The notes under the pieces: model-generated | What the model was told of the DNA's origin: nothing | Seen by the model: the letters and a program-made list of their open reading frames with translations, nothing else | The model's database searches: none | Virus record (IMG/VR): IMGVR_UViG_3300045283_000223 | Coordinates: 1-50,203 of that record | DNA: 50,203 nt | DNA from: a virus | Direction: 5' to 3' (one strand) | Shown here: positions 6,506 to 15,600 of the stretch, piece by piece | How the letters are laid out: every line of letters begins with the position of its first letter | Position numbering within the stretch: the first letter of the stretch is position 1 | Position numbers and translations under genes: made by a program

Positions 6506-7605
6506 CAAAGCCAATACTATTACTTGGAGAAAGTTGGGGCGAATATGAATCCCGTATCCGCTCCGCCTTCGTCGGCCCTTCGGGAATCGAACTCCTAAGG
6601 ATGCTCAACGATGCCGGAATTATCCACCTCACCTTTGCTGATCGTGACTACATCAACGAATTCTATCGATTCGGAGACCCTCGTGCAGTTGATTCGGTCT
6701 GGGGATTACATCCTGAGGTACGAAGGTCCAACGTGTTCAACATACACCCCCCTGCAAATCGACTCGAACACTTCTGCGGGCCGCGTGACCAAGGGATCAT
6801 TGGATGGGGTCCACTTCTCGCCGGCAAATACGTCCGGAGAGAGTTCGAGCCAGAGCTTGACCGGCTCGCTGACGAGATTCTGGGCATGGACCCTGATCTT
6901 ATCATCGCTCTCGGTAATACTGCTCTCTGGGCTCTTACTGGTCGAACGGGGGTTACCAAACTACGGGGTACCACTATGCTTAGCAGCCATACTGCTAGCG
7001 GCTATAAGTTGCTTCCTACCTATCATCCTGCCGCCGTCCTGCGGGAATGGCCCCACCGACCGACCACCGTCAGGGACCTGATCAAGGCCGGCCGCGAATC
7101 CGCCTTCCCCGAGATCCGCCGGCCGAAGTGTGAGATTTGGATCGAACCAACCCTGGAAGACATAAGGACCTTCATCGATGCACACATCAGAAACTGCGCC
7201 ATTCTTTCTGTCGACATTGAAACAAGCGGATCACGAATTACTTGCATTGGGTTTGCTCCATCACCAACAATTGGAATCGTCATTCCGTTTGATGACGAGC
7301 GTGCAGTTGGACGAAGCTATTGGCCGAATCAATCGGATGAGCGAAGTGCTTGGGAGCTTATACGCGGAGTGTTGGAATGTGATTCAATCCGGAAACTTTT
7401 CCAAAATGGGTTGTACGACATCGCCTTCCTCTGGCGGGCGTATGGGATCGGAGTGATGGGAGCAGTGCATGATACCATGCTCCTGTCGCACGCCCTGCAA
7501 CCAGAGTCCCTCAAGGGCCTTGGCTACCTCGGCTCGATCTACACCGATCACGGGGCTTGGAAATCAGAACGGAAACACGTGGAGACTATTGGGAGGGATA
7601 AGTGA
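6502..7605 (+). CDS. Uracil-DNA glycosylase fused to the first part of a PolA 3'-5' exonuclease
   Basis: 367 aa from GTG 6502 (GTGA overlap). Residues 1-190 form a UDG family 4/5-like domain: LLLGESWGEYE, then LIIALGNTALWALTG, then LLPTYHPAAVLRE with the His-Pro motif. Residues 230-360 carry Exo I (SVDIETSG, Asp about 238) and Exo II (NGLYDIAF, Asp about 306) of a DnaQ-fold proofreading domain. Exo III is missing and lies at the start of the separate polymerase gene (7721). The pair must associate to make a complete exonuclease. UDG might remove uracil during replication or sense it; this is inference. Confidence 0.85.
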   Translation: MTKPILLLGESWGEYESRIRSAFVGPSGIELLRMLNDAGIIHLTFADRDYINEFYRFGDPRAVDSVWGLHPEVRRSNVFNIHPPANRLEHFCGPRDQGIIGWGPLLAGKYVRREFEPELDRLADEILGMDPDLIIALGNTALWALTGRTGVTKLRGTTMLSSHTASGYKLLPTYHPAAVLREWPHRPTTVRDLIKAGRESAFPEIRRPKCEIWIEPTLEDIRTFIDAHIRNCAILSVDIETSGSRITCIGFAPSPTIGIVIPFDDERAVGRSYWPNQSDERSAWELIRGVLECDSIRKLFQNGLYDIAFLWRAYGIGVMGAVHDTMLLSHALQPESLKGLGYLGSIYTDHGAWKSERKHVETIGRDK

Positions 7606-7721
7606 ACGACGATGAACGTATCACCAAATTAGCGAAAGCAATCGATTCATTACAGGCTCCTTTATGGGCTCTTGTAGCAATAACATACTTCATTATGCTT
7701 GCATCTTGTGTTCACCACTAA
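7602..7721 (+). CDS. 39-aa single-pass membrane ORF lying inside the split polymerase
   Basis: GTG start in a GTGA overlap with the UDG-exo stop, and TAATG overlap with the polymerase start. The product has a charged N-terminus (VNDDERITKLAKAIDS) and one hydrophobic helix (PLWALVAITYFIMLASCV). The DNA is visibly more AT-rich than its flanks. It sits exactly between Exo II and Exo III of the polymerase exonuclease. Perfect coupling on both sides suggests it is translated. The function is unknown; tethering replication to the membrane is speculation. Confidence 0.6.
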   Translation: MNDDERITKLAKAIDSLQAPLWALVAITYFIMLASCVHH

Positions 7722-9232
7722 TGGCCCGCATAATCCGCACCGATATTTCAACCCCAGCCGATTTCACGAACCAGTGGGAAAGGGACCAAGTCTACAACGG
7801 CCTCGACTGTTGCGTTACCGCCGAATGCCTGGAGGCAATGCTTCCCCAACTCGACGCGCAGACCCAGGCGACCTATGACTTTAGCCGTGCCCTACAAGGG
7901 CCAGCATTGGAGATGAGGTTGCGAGGGGTCCTTGTCGACCCTATTCGCAAAGCCGAAGTCATAGACGAGTTTTATGAGAAGATCGAAATTCTCGAGCGCA
8001 ACCTTGAACGTATCGTGCTGGAGGGCGTTGGCATGGCAGGGTTCAACTGGCGATCGAACCCGGATCTTCAGACCTTGTTCTACGACCGACTGCAAATCCC
8101 CGTCATCAAACGCCAGGGTCGTCCTACCGTCGATCGCACCGCGCGGGAGAAGATGGAAACCTACACCATCGCCCGCCCGATCCTCTCCCACATCAACGCC
8201 ATGGCCGAACTCGGCAAGAAGATTTCGGTTCTCAAAACGGAGATAGACCCAGATGGACGAGTGCGAACCAGCTACAACATCGCCGGTACTGATACGGGTC
8301 GTTTCAGTTCCTCTTTCTCAGAATTTGGTACGGGTGGTAACTTACAGAACGTTGAAGAAAGCCTGCGCAGTATCTTCATCGCCGACCCTGGATACAAATT
8401 CGCCAAGTGCGACGCCAAGTCCGGTGAATCCTTCATCGTCGGCGCGATAGAATGGAACCTGTTCGATGACCCAGCTTACCTCGAAGCCTGTGCTTCTGGA
8501 GACCCTCATACAGCAGTTGCTCGAATTTGTTGGCCAACCCTGGGATGGACCGGAGATCTTAAAAGAGATAAACACATTGCGGAGCAGCCCTACTATCGAC
8601 ATTACACTTACCGTTTCATGTGCAAGAAACTCGGACACGGTTCAAATTACGGGGGAAAACCTGACACTCTCGCCGCACAGACCAAACTTCCAATTGAGGT
8701 TGTTATCGCCTTCCAGCCCAAGTACTTCGCCGCCTTCCCCGGACATCAGCAGTGGCAGCGATGGGTCGAGAACGAGATCACGAAGCGGGGGGTACTTACA
8801 TCTCTCACCGGAAGAAAGCGGTGGTTCTGGGGACGACGAACAGATGCAGATACCATTCGCGCCGCGATAGCATTCGATCCCCAAGGATCCCTCGCCGATA
8901 TCGTGAACACCGCCATGCTCAACATCTGGCGGAAGCATTACTGCATCATCTCCATGCACGACCACGACGCGCTGACATTCATGTATCCCGAACATCTCGA
9001 ATCCTCCATCCTACCCCGCATCATGGCAGACCTCCCCATCCCAATCCCCCTCAAAAACGGTCGCACGCTACAAATCCCCTACGACTGCAAGGTCGGCTGG
9101 AATAAAGGTGACTATGATGCATCAACGAATCCTGAAGGGCTCAGGGACTGGGACCCAGCCGTTGGCGACAACCGAACCCGTGCGCCGCAAGCTGGAATCC
9201 TGGATCGAGTCATTCGTCGAACATACGGATAA
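7721..9232 (+). CDS. DNA polymerase, family A (exonuclease split off)
   Basis: 503 aa from ATG 7721. The N-terminus carries the orphan Exo III motif YNGLD (Tyr 25, Asp 29). Motif A is KCDAKSGES (Asp 231, with Glu five positions later as in DYSQIE). Motif B is RFMCKK and GHGSNYGG, with Arg 298, Lys 302 and Tyr 310. The residue aligned with E. coli Phe762 is His 306. Motif C is SMHDHD (His 413, Asp 414), with His in place of the usual Glu after HD. TGRFSSSFSEFGTGGNLQNV is the conserved palm entry. It makes the phage DNA together with the UDG-exo protein. Its 3' end overlaps the AAA gene by about 119 bp. Confidence 0.92.
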   Translation: MARIIRTDISTPADFTNQWERDQVYNGLDCCVTAECLEAMLPQLDAQTQATYDFSRALQGPALEMRLRGVLVDPIRKAEVIDEFYEKIEILERNLERIVLEGVGMAGFNWRSNPDLQTLFYDRLQIPVIKRQGRPTVDRTAREKMETYTIARPILSHINAMAELGKKISVLKTEIDPDGRVRTSYNIAGTDTGRFSSSFSEFGTGGNLQNVEESLRSIFIADPGYKFAKCDAKSGESFIVGAIEWNLFDDPAYLEACASGDPHTAVARICWPTLGWTGDLKRDKHIAEQPYYRHYTYRFMCKKLGHGSNYGGKPDTLAAQTKLPIEVVIAFQPKYFAAFPGHQQWQRWVENEITKRGVLTSLTGRKRWFWGRRTDADTIRAAIAFDPQGSLADIVNTAMLNIWRKHYCIISMHDHDALTFMYPEHLESSILPRIMADLPIPIPLKNGRTLQIPYDCKVGWNKGDYDASTNPEGLRDWDPAVGDNRTRAPQAGILDRVIRRTYG

Positions 9233-10349
9233 TCTCGAGTCGCCTACGTTGTTCCGTAAGTGGGCGGGGATCTTTACTATCGCGGCGTGTTTGGAGATGC
9301 GGTGTTGGTTGCAAACCTCCTCTCCACTCTACCCCAACCTCTACGTCTTCATCGTCGGCCATCCCGGGGTTGGCAAGAATCGAATCATCCGCGTGGCGAA
9401 GAGGTATATGAATGAGATCCCTGAATTCCACTTTGCGCCGACATCGCTTACAGGGGCTGCTCTTGTGGATACACTGGCAGCTTCTAAGCGCTTTATCGCG
9501 CGTCTTCCTGATCCTCCGCTGGAATACTACAATACAACAATCACTGCCGAGGAACTTACAGCATTTATGCACAAGTATGATGACGAGATGGTCGGACTAT
9601 TGTCGGCGTTCTATGATCCGGATCCATATGCACAGTCGCGAAGGGGAAAGGATATCAAGATCGTCATTAAGCGACCACAAGTGAATTTGATTTCTGGGAC
9701 TACCCCCAGCAACCTGATTGGGCTAATGCCTGAATCCGCCTGGGACCAAGGGTTCACCTCCCGGGTGATCTTGGTCTTCTCGGATGAACGAATCGTAGGA
9801 GACGACTTTGCCGGCACTTCGCGCGAGATGGATGAAGATCTTACTCACGATATTAAACTCATCGGGGCCCTCTCCGGCGAGTTCCGGGTCACCCCCGACT
9901 ACCGCGACGCCGTTAACAATTGGCGTGCCCTTGGAGAGCCGCCCGTTGTTTCGCATCCGAAACTTCTACATTATAAAACGCGTCGACGGGTACACCTGTA
10001 CAAACTATCAATGGTCGCTGCGGCGGATCGTAGCGATGTACTCCTTCTCACGAAGGACGATTTCAATCGTGCTATGGGTTGGCTCTTGGAAGCCGAGAGC
10101 GCGATGCCCGATATCTTCCAGGCCGGTGGGACCGGTACTGACGCCCGTGCCATTGATGAGATCCGTCACTATATCTCGGTTGCGGACAAAGGTGATGGAG
10201 TACCTGAATTCCAGATTGTGAACTTCGCTCGGAGCCGAGTGCCGATGCACAGCATCCTGCGGGTGATCGAGATTATGACGGCGTCGGGGCAGATTACGCT
10301 GAAGGGGGTGGATAAGCGGGGGCAGCGATGGTTTAGGCCTTGCCGCTAG
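9114..10349 (+). CDS. AAA/DUF3987-like replicative helicase or primase-helicase
   Basis: About 411 aa from ATG 9114 (GTG 9108 and GTG 9180 are alternatives). Walker A is VGHPGVGKNR (residues about 86-95), a VNLISGTTPSNLIG stretch follows, and then a Trp-x-x-Gly-Phe-Thr-Ser-Arg arginine-finger-like stretch. The C-terminus is a winged-helix-like segment ending GQRWFRPCR. The pattern is that of the DUF3987/phage helicase group placed beside PolA. It overlaps the polymerase 3' end out of frame. The stop TAG shares the CTAG at 10346-10349 with the convergent late gene. Confidence 0.75.
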   Translation: MMHQRILKGSGTGTQPLATTEPVRRKLESWIESFVEHTDNLESPTLFRKWAGIFTIAACLEMRCWLQTSSPLYPNLYVFIVGHPGVGKNRIIRVAKRYMNEIPEFHFAPTSLTGAALVDTLAASKRFIARLPDPPLEYYNTTITAEELTAFMHKYDDEMVGLLSAFYDPDPYAQSRRGKDIKIVIKRPQVNLISGTTPSNLIGLMPESAWDQGFTSRVILVFSDERIVGDDFAGTSREMDEDLTHDIKLIGALSGEFRVTPDYRDAVNNWRALGEPPVVSHPKLLHYKTRRRVHLYKLSMVAAADRSDVLLLTKDDFNRAMGWLLEAESAMPDIFQAGGTGTDARAIDEIRHYISVADKGDGVPEFQIVNFARSRVPMHSILRVIEIMTASGQITLKGVDKRGQRWFRPCR

Positions 10350-10768
10350 TGCGCACGCAATAACACCTCAGAGATAATAGCCACCACACCAATCGCACCG
10401 ACAATATACCCACCTATAGCCGCGTAGTTCCTTGTGGTCAGCTGGGCTATGGCCTCTTTGAGGTTATCTATCTTCTCATCGAGGTTGTCGATCTGCTTGG
10501 TGAAGGCGGTCGCAGCCTTATCCGCGGCGAGTTGGTTCGACTGGTTCTGCTGCGCGACCTGTGCCTCAGCGGCCTTGAACGCGGCGGCCAACGCGATGTC
10601 CCGCATCGTGAACTCGGTGGCGACCCCGATGAACTTCTGATCGACAAGTTCTTTGGCCGACGAAAGGCGAATGTCCAATATATTGAAAACCTGTTCCCTT
10701 AGCCGATCGACTGCGTCGGTGGTTAGCTTTGTCGGATCCGGTACGGGGACGGAAGATTCACCGTTCAT
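10346..10768 (-). CDS. Coiled-coil protein with C-terminal membrane anchor, end of late operon
   Basis: 140 aa from ATG 10768, which has AGGAGG five bases upstream (GTG 10771 is also possible). Residues about 15-110 are helical and Gln/Ala/Asp-rich, with coiled-coil LDEKIDNLKEAIAQL. The last 25 residues (YIVGAIGVVAIISEVLL) form a tail anchor. The position at the end of the lysis cassette suggests a role at the membrane or a spanin-like function, unproven. It converges with the early operon without a spacer. Confidence 0.75.
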   Translation of the reverse strand: MNGESSVPVPDPTKLTTDAVDRLREQVFNILDIRLSSAKELVDQKFIGVATEFTMRDIALAAAFKAAEAQVAQQNQSNQLAADKAATAFTKQIDNLDEKIDNLKEAIAQLTTRNYAAIGGYIVGAIGVVAIISEVLLRAH

Positions 10769-10777
10769 CACAGCCTC

Positions 10778-11218
10778 CTAGAACACATACCACAGCGTTG
10801 CCAGTAGCATGGCGGTGATCGATACCAGAGTCGGCCAATAGCCCAAGGCGCGCTGTGTCAGGAAGTGGGTGATACCGACCCGGCCGATGATAAGGAACAC
10901 CGCCCCGGCCACCATCAGCGAGACTTGCGTAGTCGTCATCGCGCCACCACCGCCACCGATCCCGACCCGGCGCCAGTACCACACGGTCACCCGGGTGATC
11001 ACCGCGCCCCAGCCCTCGAACACCAGCATGCCGCTGATCCCAATCAGGCACTGGTACAGATCCTGCATAGTGAAGTCGGTGGCGAATTGCACTGGGCTGG
11101 ACCCACCTCGCACCGCGCGGAACAGATACACCAAGTACACATGCATTGCCACTACCATCACCACGGCAGAAATCGCCGACAGGGTATTCGCATACTCCGC
11201 CACAATCGCCAGGTTCAT
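10778..11218 (-). CDS. Polytopic membrane protein, holin candidate
   Basis: 146 aa with about four hydrophobic segments: LSAISAVVMVVAMHVYLVYLF, then LIGISGMLVFEGWGAVI, then VSLMVAGAVFLIIG, then LVSITAMLLATLWYVF. A Gly-run loop lies in the middle. It is coupled by ATGA to the preceding gene. It is the only multi-pass protein in the lysis cassette, so it is the best holin candidate, although it is larger than most holins. Confidence 0.7.
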   Translation of the reverse strand: MNLAIVAEYANTLSAISAVVMVVAMHVYLVYLFRAVRGGSSPVQFATDFTMQDLYQCLIGISGMLVFEGWGAVITRVTVWYWRRVGIGGGGGAMTTTQVSLMVAGAVFLIIGRVGITHFLTQRALGYWPTLVSITAMLLATLWYVF

Positions 11219-11391
11219 GACTCATCTCCCTTGATATAATGCATCGCAATCGCGTGCAGCGGATCCACCTTATGCCGAAGGATCTCCAATCGGTCATCCA
11301 ATTCATCCCCAACCCGCTCCACTCGCTCCAACTCCCGTCGCCGATGCGGCAGCCGGAACACCTTCTCAACAAACCTAACCCAGGGGCTCAT
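11215..11391 (-). CDS. 58-aa basic helical protein in lysis cassette
   Basis: From ATG 11391, overlapping the previous stop (ATGA) and itself ending in an ATGA overlap. Sequence MSPWVRFVEKVFRLP is followed by a highly charged helix (RRRELERVERVGDELDDRLEIL). No membrane segment is clear; an amphipathic N-terminus is possible. It may pair with the neighbouring coiled-coil membrane protein. Family not recognised. Longer in-frame starts exist but lie inside the neighbour. Confidence 0.65.
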   Translation of the reverse strand: MSPWVRFVEKVFRLPHRRRELERVERVGDELDDRLEILRHKVDPLHAIAMHYIKGDES

Positions 11392-11591
11392 TGTGATTTC
11401 CCATTTAGTCTCCGGATCGCGAGATTGGCGAGCTTCAAGGCTTCGCTTAATCGCTGCTCGGACTTTTCCCGTGATTCCTTCCACTCCCGGGCGATTGAGA
11501 TCCGCTCGTCCCGTTCCAACCATACCCACAGCGCCAACACGCCCACTGCTCCACCGTTTACTATGTACGTGAAAACCTGTTCCAGGGTCAT
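11388..11591 (-). CDS. 67-aa single-pass membrane/coiled-coil protein (lysis cassette)
   Basis: The N-terminal hydrophobic helix (FTYIVNGGAVGVLALWVWL) is followed by a charged coiled coil (RISIAREWKESREKSEQRLSEALKLANLAI). Topology and size fit a type II i-spanin-like or small regulatory lysis protein; neither is proven. AGGA lies about eleven bases before the ATG. It is the first gene after the hairpin at 11618-11648. Confidence 0.7.
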   Translation of the reverse strand: MTLEQVFTYIVNGGAVGVLALWVWLERDERISIAREWKESREKSEQRLSEALKLANLAIRRLNGKSQ

Positions 11592-11617
11592 TGGACAGCA
11601 TTCCTAAAGGCTCCTGC

Positions 11618-11648
11618 GAAAGAGGGAGGGCAGGGGATCCGCCCTCCC
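11618..11648 (-). terminator. Probable terminator between endolysin-side and distal lysis genes
   Basis: Read on the minus strand, GGGAGGGC pairs with GCCCTCCC (11641-11648 and 11624-11631), a perfect 8-bp stem with a nine-base loop followed by TCTTTC. The T run is short, so termination may be partial and lower expression of the last four genes. Confidence 0.6.
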
Positions 11649-11657
11649 ATGGAGTGG

Positions 11658-11969
11658 TTAGTTGGTGATGGGGCCCATTGGAGGGGTCGCTGCCGCTCCC
11701 AACGTGGGTGAGTTCGGCTGACCGGAAGTGAGGTGCTGAACCAGTTCGATGAACGATGCCAGCACATCGCCCTTGTTGTTCTTGGCGATGTCTTCCAAGG
11801 CCCGCTCGATGAATGGCGCGGCCATCAACACAAACGGCTGCACCGAGGCGATGATCGGGGCCGCACCGGGCACAAACATCCCGACCCCAGCCGCGATGGT
11901 GGGCTCGATCTTCATCACTTCCTTCACGACGTTATCGGCGGTAGTGGCGACGGTAGCTGCATCAACCAT
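11658..11969 (-). CDS. 103-aa protein with one hydrophobic segment, lysis-cassette candidate
   Basis: ATG 11969 is chosen because AAAGGAG lies six bases upstream. A central hydrophobic stretch (IAAGVGMFVPGAAPIIASV and FVLMAAPFIERAL) could span or enter the membrane. The C-terminus is Pro/Asn-rich. It follows the endolysin gene directly. It may be a small holin or a structural protein; the sequence does not decide. Confidence 0.7.
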   Translation of the reverse strand: MVDAATVATTADNVVKEVMKIEPTIAAGVGMFVPGAAPIIASVQPFVLMAAPFIERALEDIAKNNKGDVLASFIELVQHLTSGQPNSPTLGAAATPPMGPITN

Positions 11970-12024
11970 AGGTTTCTCCTTTGCACCCGAGGAAACATCG
12001 ATCGGCCCAGGGTGCCGGGCCGGA

Positions 12025-12672
12025 TCAAAGAGGGTGGTCAAACATGGCGCATTCAGCAGCACGGCGCTTAACCAAGGCCTGAAGCACTACACCACCAGCA
12101 TGGACATATTGCATAAGGTGTGATTTAGCTTCTTCATACTTGCCCTGTTGAAGTAAGGTGCCAAGCTCTTGATGCTCCCAACCTGTGCCGAGGTTGAATA
12201 CTGCATCCACCATGCCCTGCTGAACGCCGATTGGGGCATCAGGGATGAACTTGTGCATGGCCGCAACAGCCTCAACGATCTCAGCCTGAAGTCGAGTCTC
12301 AGCTGTGGCCTTGTCAATGACCTCGGTGGAGCTAAGGGCCTTGGTGCCATAGCCGTTGGTGTATTGCTTGTAGTCCCATTTGGCTTTGGGCTCGAAGCCT
12401 TCCTGAGCCTTGACGAAGTCGATGAAGGCTTGATCGACGACTGAAGAGGCAGTGGCGGGTTCAGGGGCAGGTAGTGTTGGCGTTGGCACCAGCTTGGATA
12501 GGATCGACGGCTTGGCTGGGGCCGCGGGTTCAGCCGCGGGTAGCTTCCCTCCCCCAAGCAGCACAATCTTCGCCAGATCATGCGCGATGGTGAGGGCGCG
12601 GAGGACCACCACCAGCATTCCGAGGAAGATAACCAATACCGTCGCCGGCCAGATGTATTGTTCAATCGACAT
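12025..12672 (-). CDS. Membrane-anchored endolysin, GH24 (T4-type lysozyme) family
   Basis: 215 aa from ATG 12672 with AAGGA upstream. Residues 8-30 are a strongly hydrophobic helix, followed by an Ala/Pro linker (45-75). The catalytic region starts AQEGFEPKAKWD with Glu 91 and Asp 100, then Thr 105 in YTNGYGT. The Asp-Thr spacing is one residue shorter than in T4 lysozyme, as in the WDYKQ subfamily. The family cleaves the glycan of peptidoglycan. The N-terminal helix implies Sec-dependent display in the periplasm, but the helix is more hydrophobic than a classical SAR domain. Confidence 0.88.
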   Translation of the reverse strand: MSIEQYIWPATVLVIFLGMLVVVLRALTIAHDLAKIVLLGGGKLPAAEPAAPAKPSILSKLVPTPTLPAPEPATASSVVDQAFIDFVKAQEGFEPKAKWDYKQYTNGYGTKALSSTEVIDKATAETRLQAEIVEAVAAMHKFIPDAPIGVQQGMVDAVFNLGTGWEHQELGTLLQQGKYEEAKSHLMQYVHAGGVVLQALVKRRAAECAMFDHPL

Positions 12673-12683
12673 TCGTTGGTTCC

Positions 12684-15600
12684 TTAATGATGCCGTTGCC
12701 ATTCATCGAAGGTTTTGGCATGACCCTTCAATGTACCGTAGCGTGCACCAGCCAGCCAGCCCCAGGGGCCTTTGGGTCGCTCGGTGCCAGTGGCGACGCC
12801 ATGGCCGAACTCGGCAACTCGGCCGACCTGCGAAGGCACTACCCCGGACAAAGACCCAAGCAGAGTCGCTCCGTCCTTGATGATCTTTCCGGCATGCTCT
12901 CGGTTGAATGGCCCCTGCTTGCCGAGATCACGGGCGACATCGGTCATGGATTTGCCGAAGGTGGAGATCAGGCCGACGGATGGGTCGCGGCTGTTGAGGA
13001 TGGCGGAGGCGATGTCGCGAATGCCGACCCATGAGGCGCCGAGGGTGAAGGCAACGCCTTTGGCCGCCTTCTTGCCCCAGGATTCGTTATCGGTCGACAT
13101 GAGTGGGGTGACCATCTCCTCGATCAGGGCTGGGGCCAGGATGTAGGCGAAGAGCATGGAGGTAAGCTCCGGCGCCTGTGCCATTGCTTGACGGTACTCC
13201 CCATCCTTGACCATGTCCAGGGCCTCGCCGGATTTCCACAGGAGTTCATATTGCCGGTTCATGATGTGGTTGAAGAAGCCATAGACTGACGCGAACCATT
13301 GGCCAAGGGCGCCCCCACGCATGACGGTGGACCGGTTGGTGATGGCGACGGAGCCATGGGCCCGACGGACCGCGCGGTTGGCATCGTAGACGGCGTCGCC
13401 ATGGACCCCGCCGTTGTCGGCGAGGGACTTCTCATATTGGGCCAGCCAAGTCGGAACGGCAGAGAGAAGGTCAGAGATGGCGACTGGGGAGGCAGAGAGC
13501 CGTTGGATGGTGGCGCGGAGGGAGGCATAGCCGGTGTTTGGCATTAGCATCTCACTGGCCCCGCCGAGGGTCTCGACGTAGTTCTGATGGCGACGCTGGA
13601 GTTCTTCCGACTCCTTCATCGCGAACTGCCAGTTGGATTCACTAGTGCGCTCGTTGATGGAGACCATTCCCTTTAGCGCACGGAGGAAGTTGATCGTGCC
13701 GACTTCGTGGAGGGATTGGGCTAAGGCGGTCGGGCCGTGCTTGAGTACAGTGCCAGGGTTGAGGCCGACCAAGGTGGAGACCAAGTTCTGCCGCAGGAAT
13801 TCACTCGCGTTGTAAAACATCCGCTGGTCCTTAGGGACGTAGTTGGCCGCGTTGGCGACATCGACAAGATATGGCACTAGCATATCCCGCCATTCGTTGC
13901 CGAAGTGCTTAGCGATCGCGCCACGGACATCCTTATCGTAGAAGATCTTGCTGGCATTGATCACCGCCGGGCGCATGGCGATGTCGTGGATCATCTGCTT
14001 CATGCGAGCCGGGAGCATGTCGAGGTCGAGCGCCATTGGGCCCACGTAGCCGGTGCGCTGTTTGGTATAGCCATTGGCGACGGTGGCCCTGACAAACCCG
14101 TCCTGCTCTAGCGCGTCCTTCCCCATCAGCTTCTTGCTGGGGCCCTCGAACTCCGGATGCCAGATGACCGGGTAGTACCCGCCGGGGTACACCCCATGCG
14201 GCGTCTGTACCGGCCTAATCGGGATCGACTCGGCAGGAACTCCACTCAGTCCATGGTACATCGTGTCCGACTCGGTCTTGAGATCGGCAAAGGTATCCCA
14301 GATCTTCTGAACCCAATCCCAATCCTCCTTAGTCGCGTGCTGGTGCACCCAGGCTGCCATCGCTGCGGGTTCGACCTTATACCCCTTCGCCATCTTCACC
14401 ATGTTGCCATCATTGCCCATGTTGAGCATGATCGTGCGAAGGTTGCCCCGGTTGAACTTCATCAGGGAATCGGTGCCTGGAACCTTAAACAGCGGATTAT
14501 CCACCCCCTGCTTCAGATCCGCCTTATCATCAACACCCCGCAGCCTTGCCGCGTACCGTTTCTCCATAACCGATTCGTTATTACTAGCATCCACAAGGTC
14601 CCGCATGATGTACTGCTGAAATACTCCCTTCGGGTCATCGCGATCCCAGCGATTGAAAAGATTCTCCATCTGGATGTGTGCTGTTCCGTAAGACCGTAGG
14701 AGCTTAGCAATTGGTGGAGGTATTGGTCCCATCCAGCGACCACCCTTAGCATCGTAGGTCCTTTCTTTGAACTGTTCCAGTTGATCGATCATCTGGTTCT
14801 TGATGACCTTCAGATCGGCTTCCTCACCGGCCCGGGTGATCTTCTGTTCATCGCGGCCGTTCTTAACCAGCGATTTGATTGAGGTGTTCACTCCGTTGAA
14901 TTCATTGGTGGTAAGGGATTCGAACTTGCGGCGAAATCCAGGATCGAACAGTCGATCATCGACTGCGACTTCGCGGAGGTAGAATCCGTTCTTGCCATCA
15001 ACAAACTCTTGTAGTGAATGGTACTCCCCCGCTTGTATCGCGGCCGCAAGATCCTGTACCGACCTCCGCACCGGTTTGCCCACACGGAGTAGGATATCCT
15101 GAATGAAATTGGTATATTGGACATCGATCCCGTTGACCTCCCGCTTGCTAAACCGTTTCGCCACCCTTTCGAACTTGTCGATCTCGTTCTCCAGTTGCTT
15201 GGCCTCACGGGCGAGGGCGGTGGCGTAGTATTGGCGCTGCTTTTGTTGAAAGGCGGTAGCCGGGTCGTTCTGTAGCAGGGCCATTTCAGCGGCCTTGCCA
15301 GCACGACCGGCAGTGGCCATGTAGCGGTCGGAGGACGCAGAGCCGATCGTGGTCTTAGCGAACTCCTGCTTTACCCAGCCGATGATGTCAGCCTTGGTGA
15401 AGGGGGCGGAGGCTTGGCCAGCCTTAAGGCCAAGGGCCACGGTTTCCTCATGGAGGATGTTCAGCTGGGTGTCACCGACCACCTGTTCCTTCACCGCGTC
15501 CATGATGTTGTCGTCGAGCACGCCGTACTTGATCCGCATCTGCCGATCGGTTTCGACATCGGTGATCTTCGATACGAAGTCGCGGGCGTTCATACCGGTG

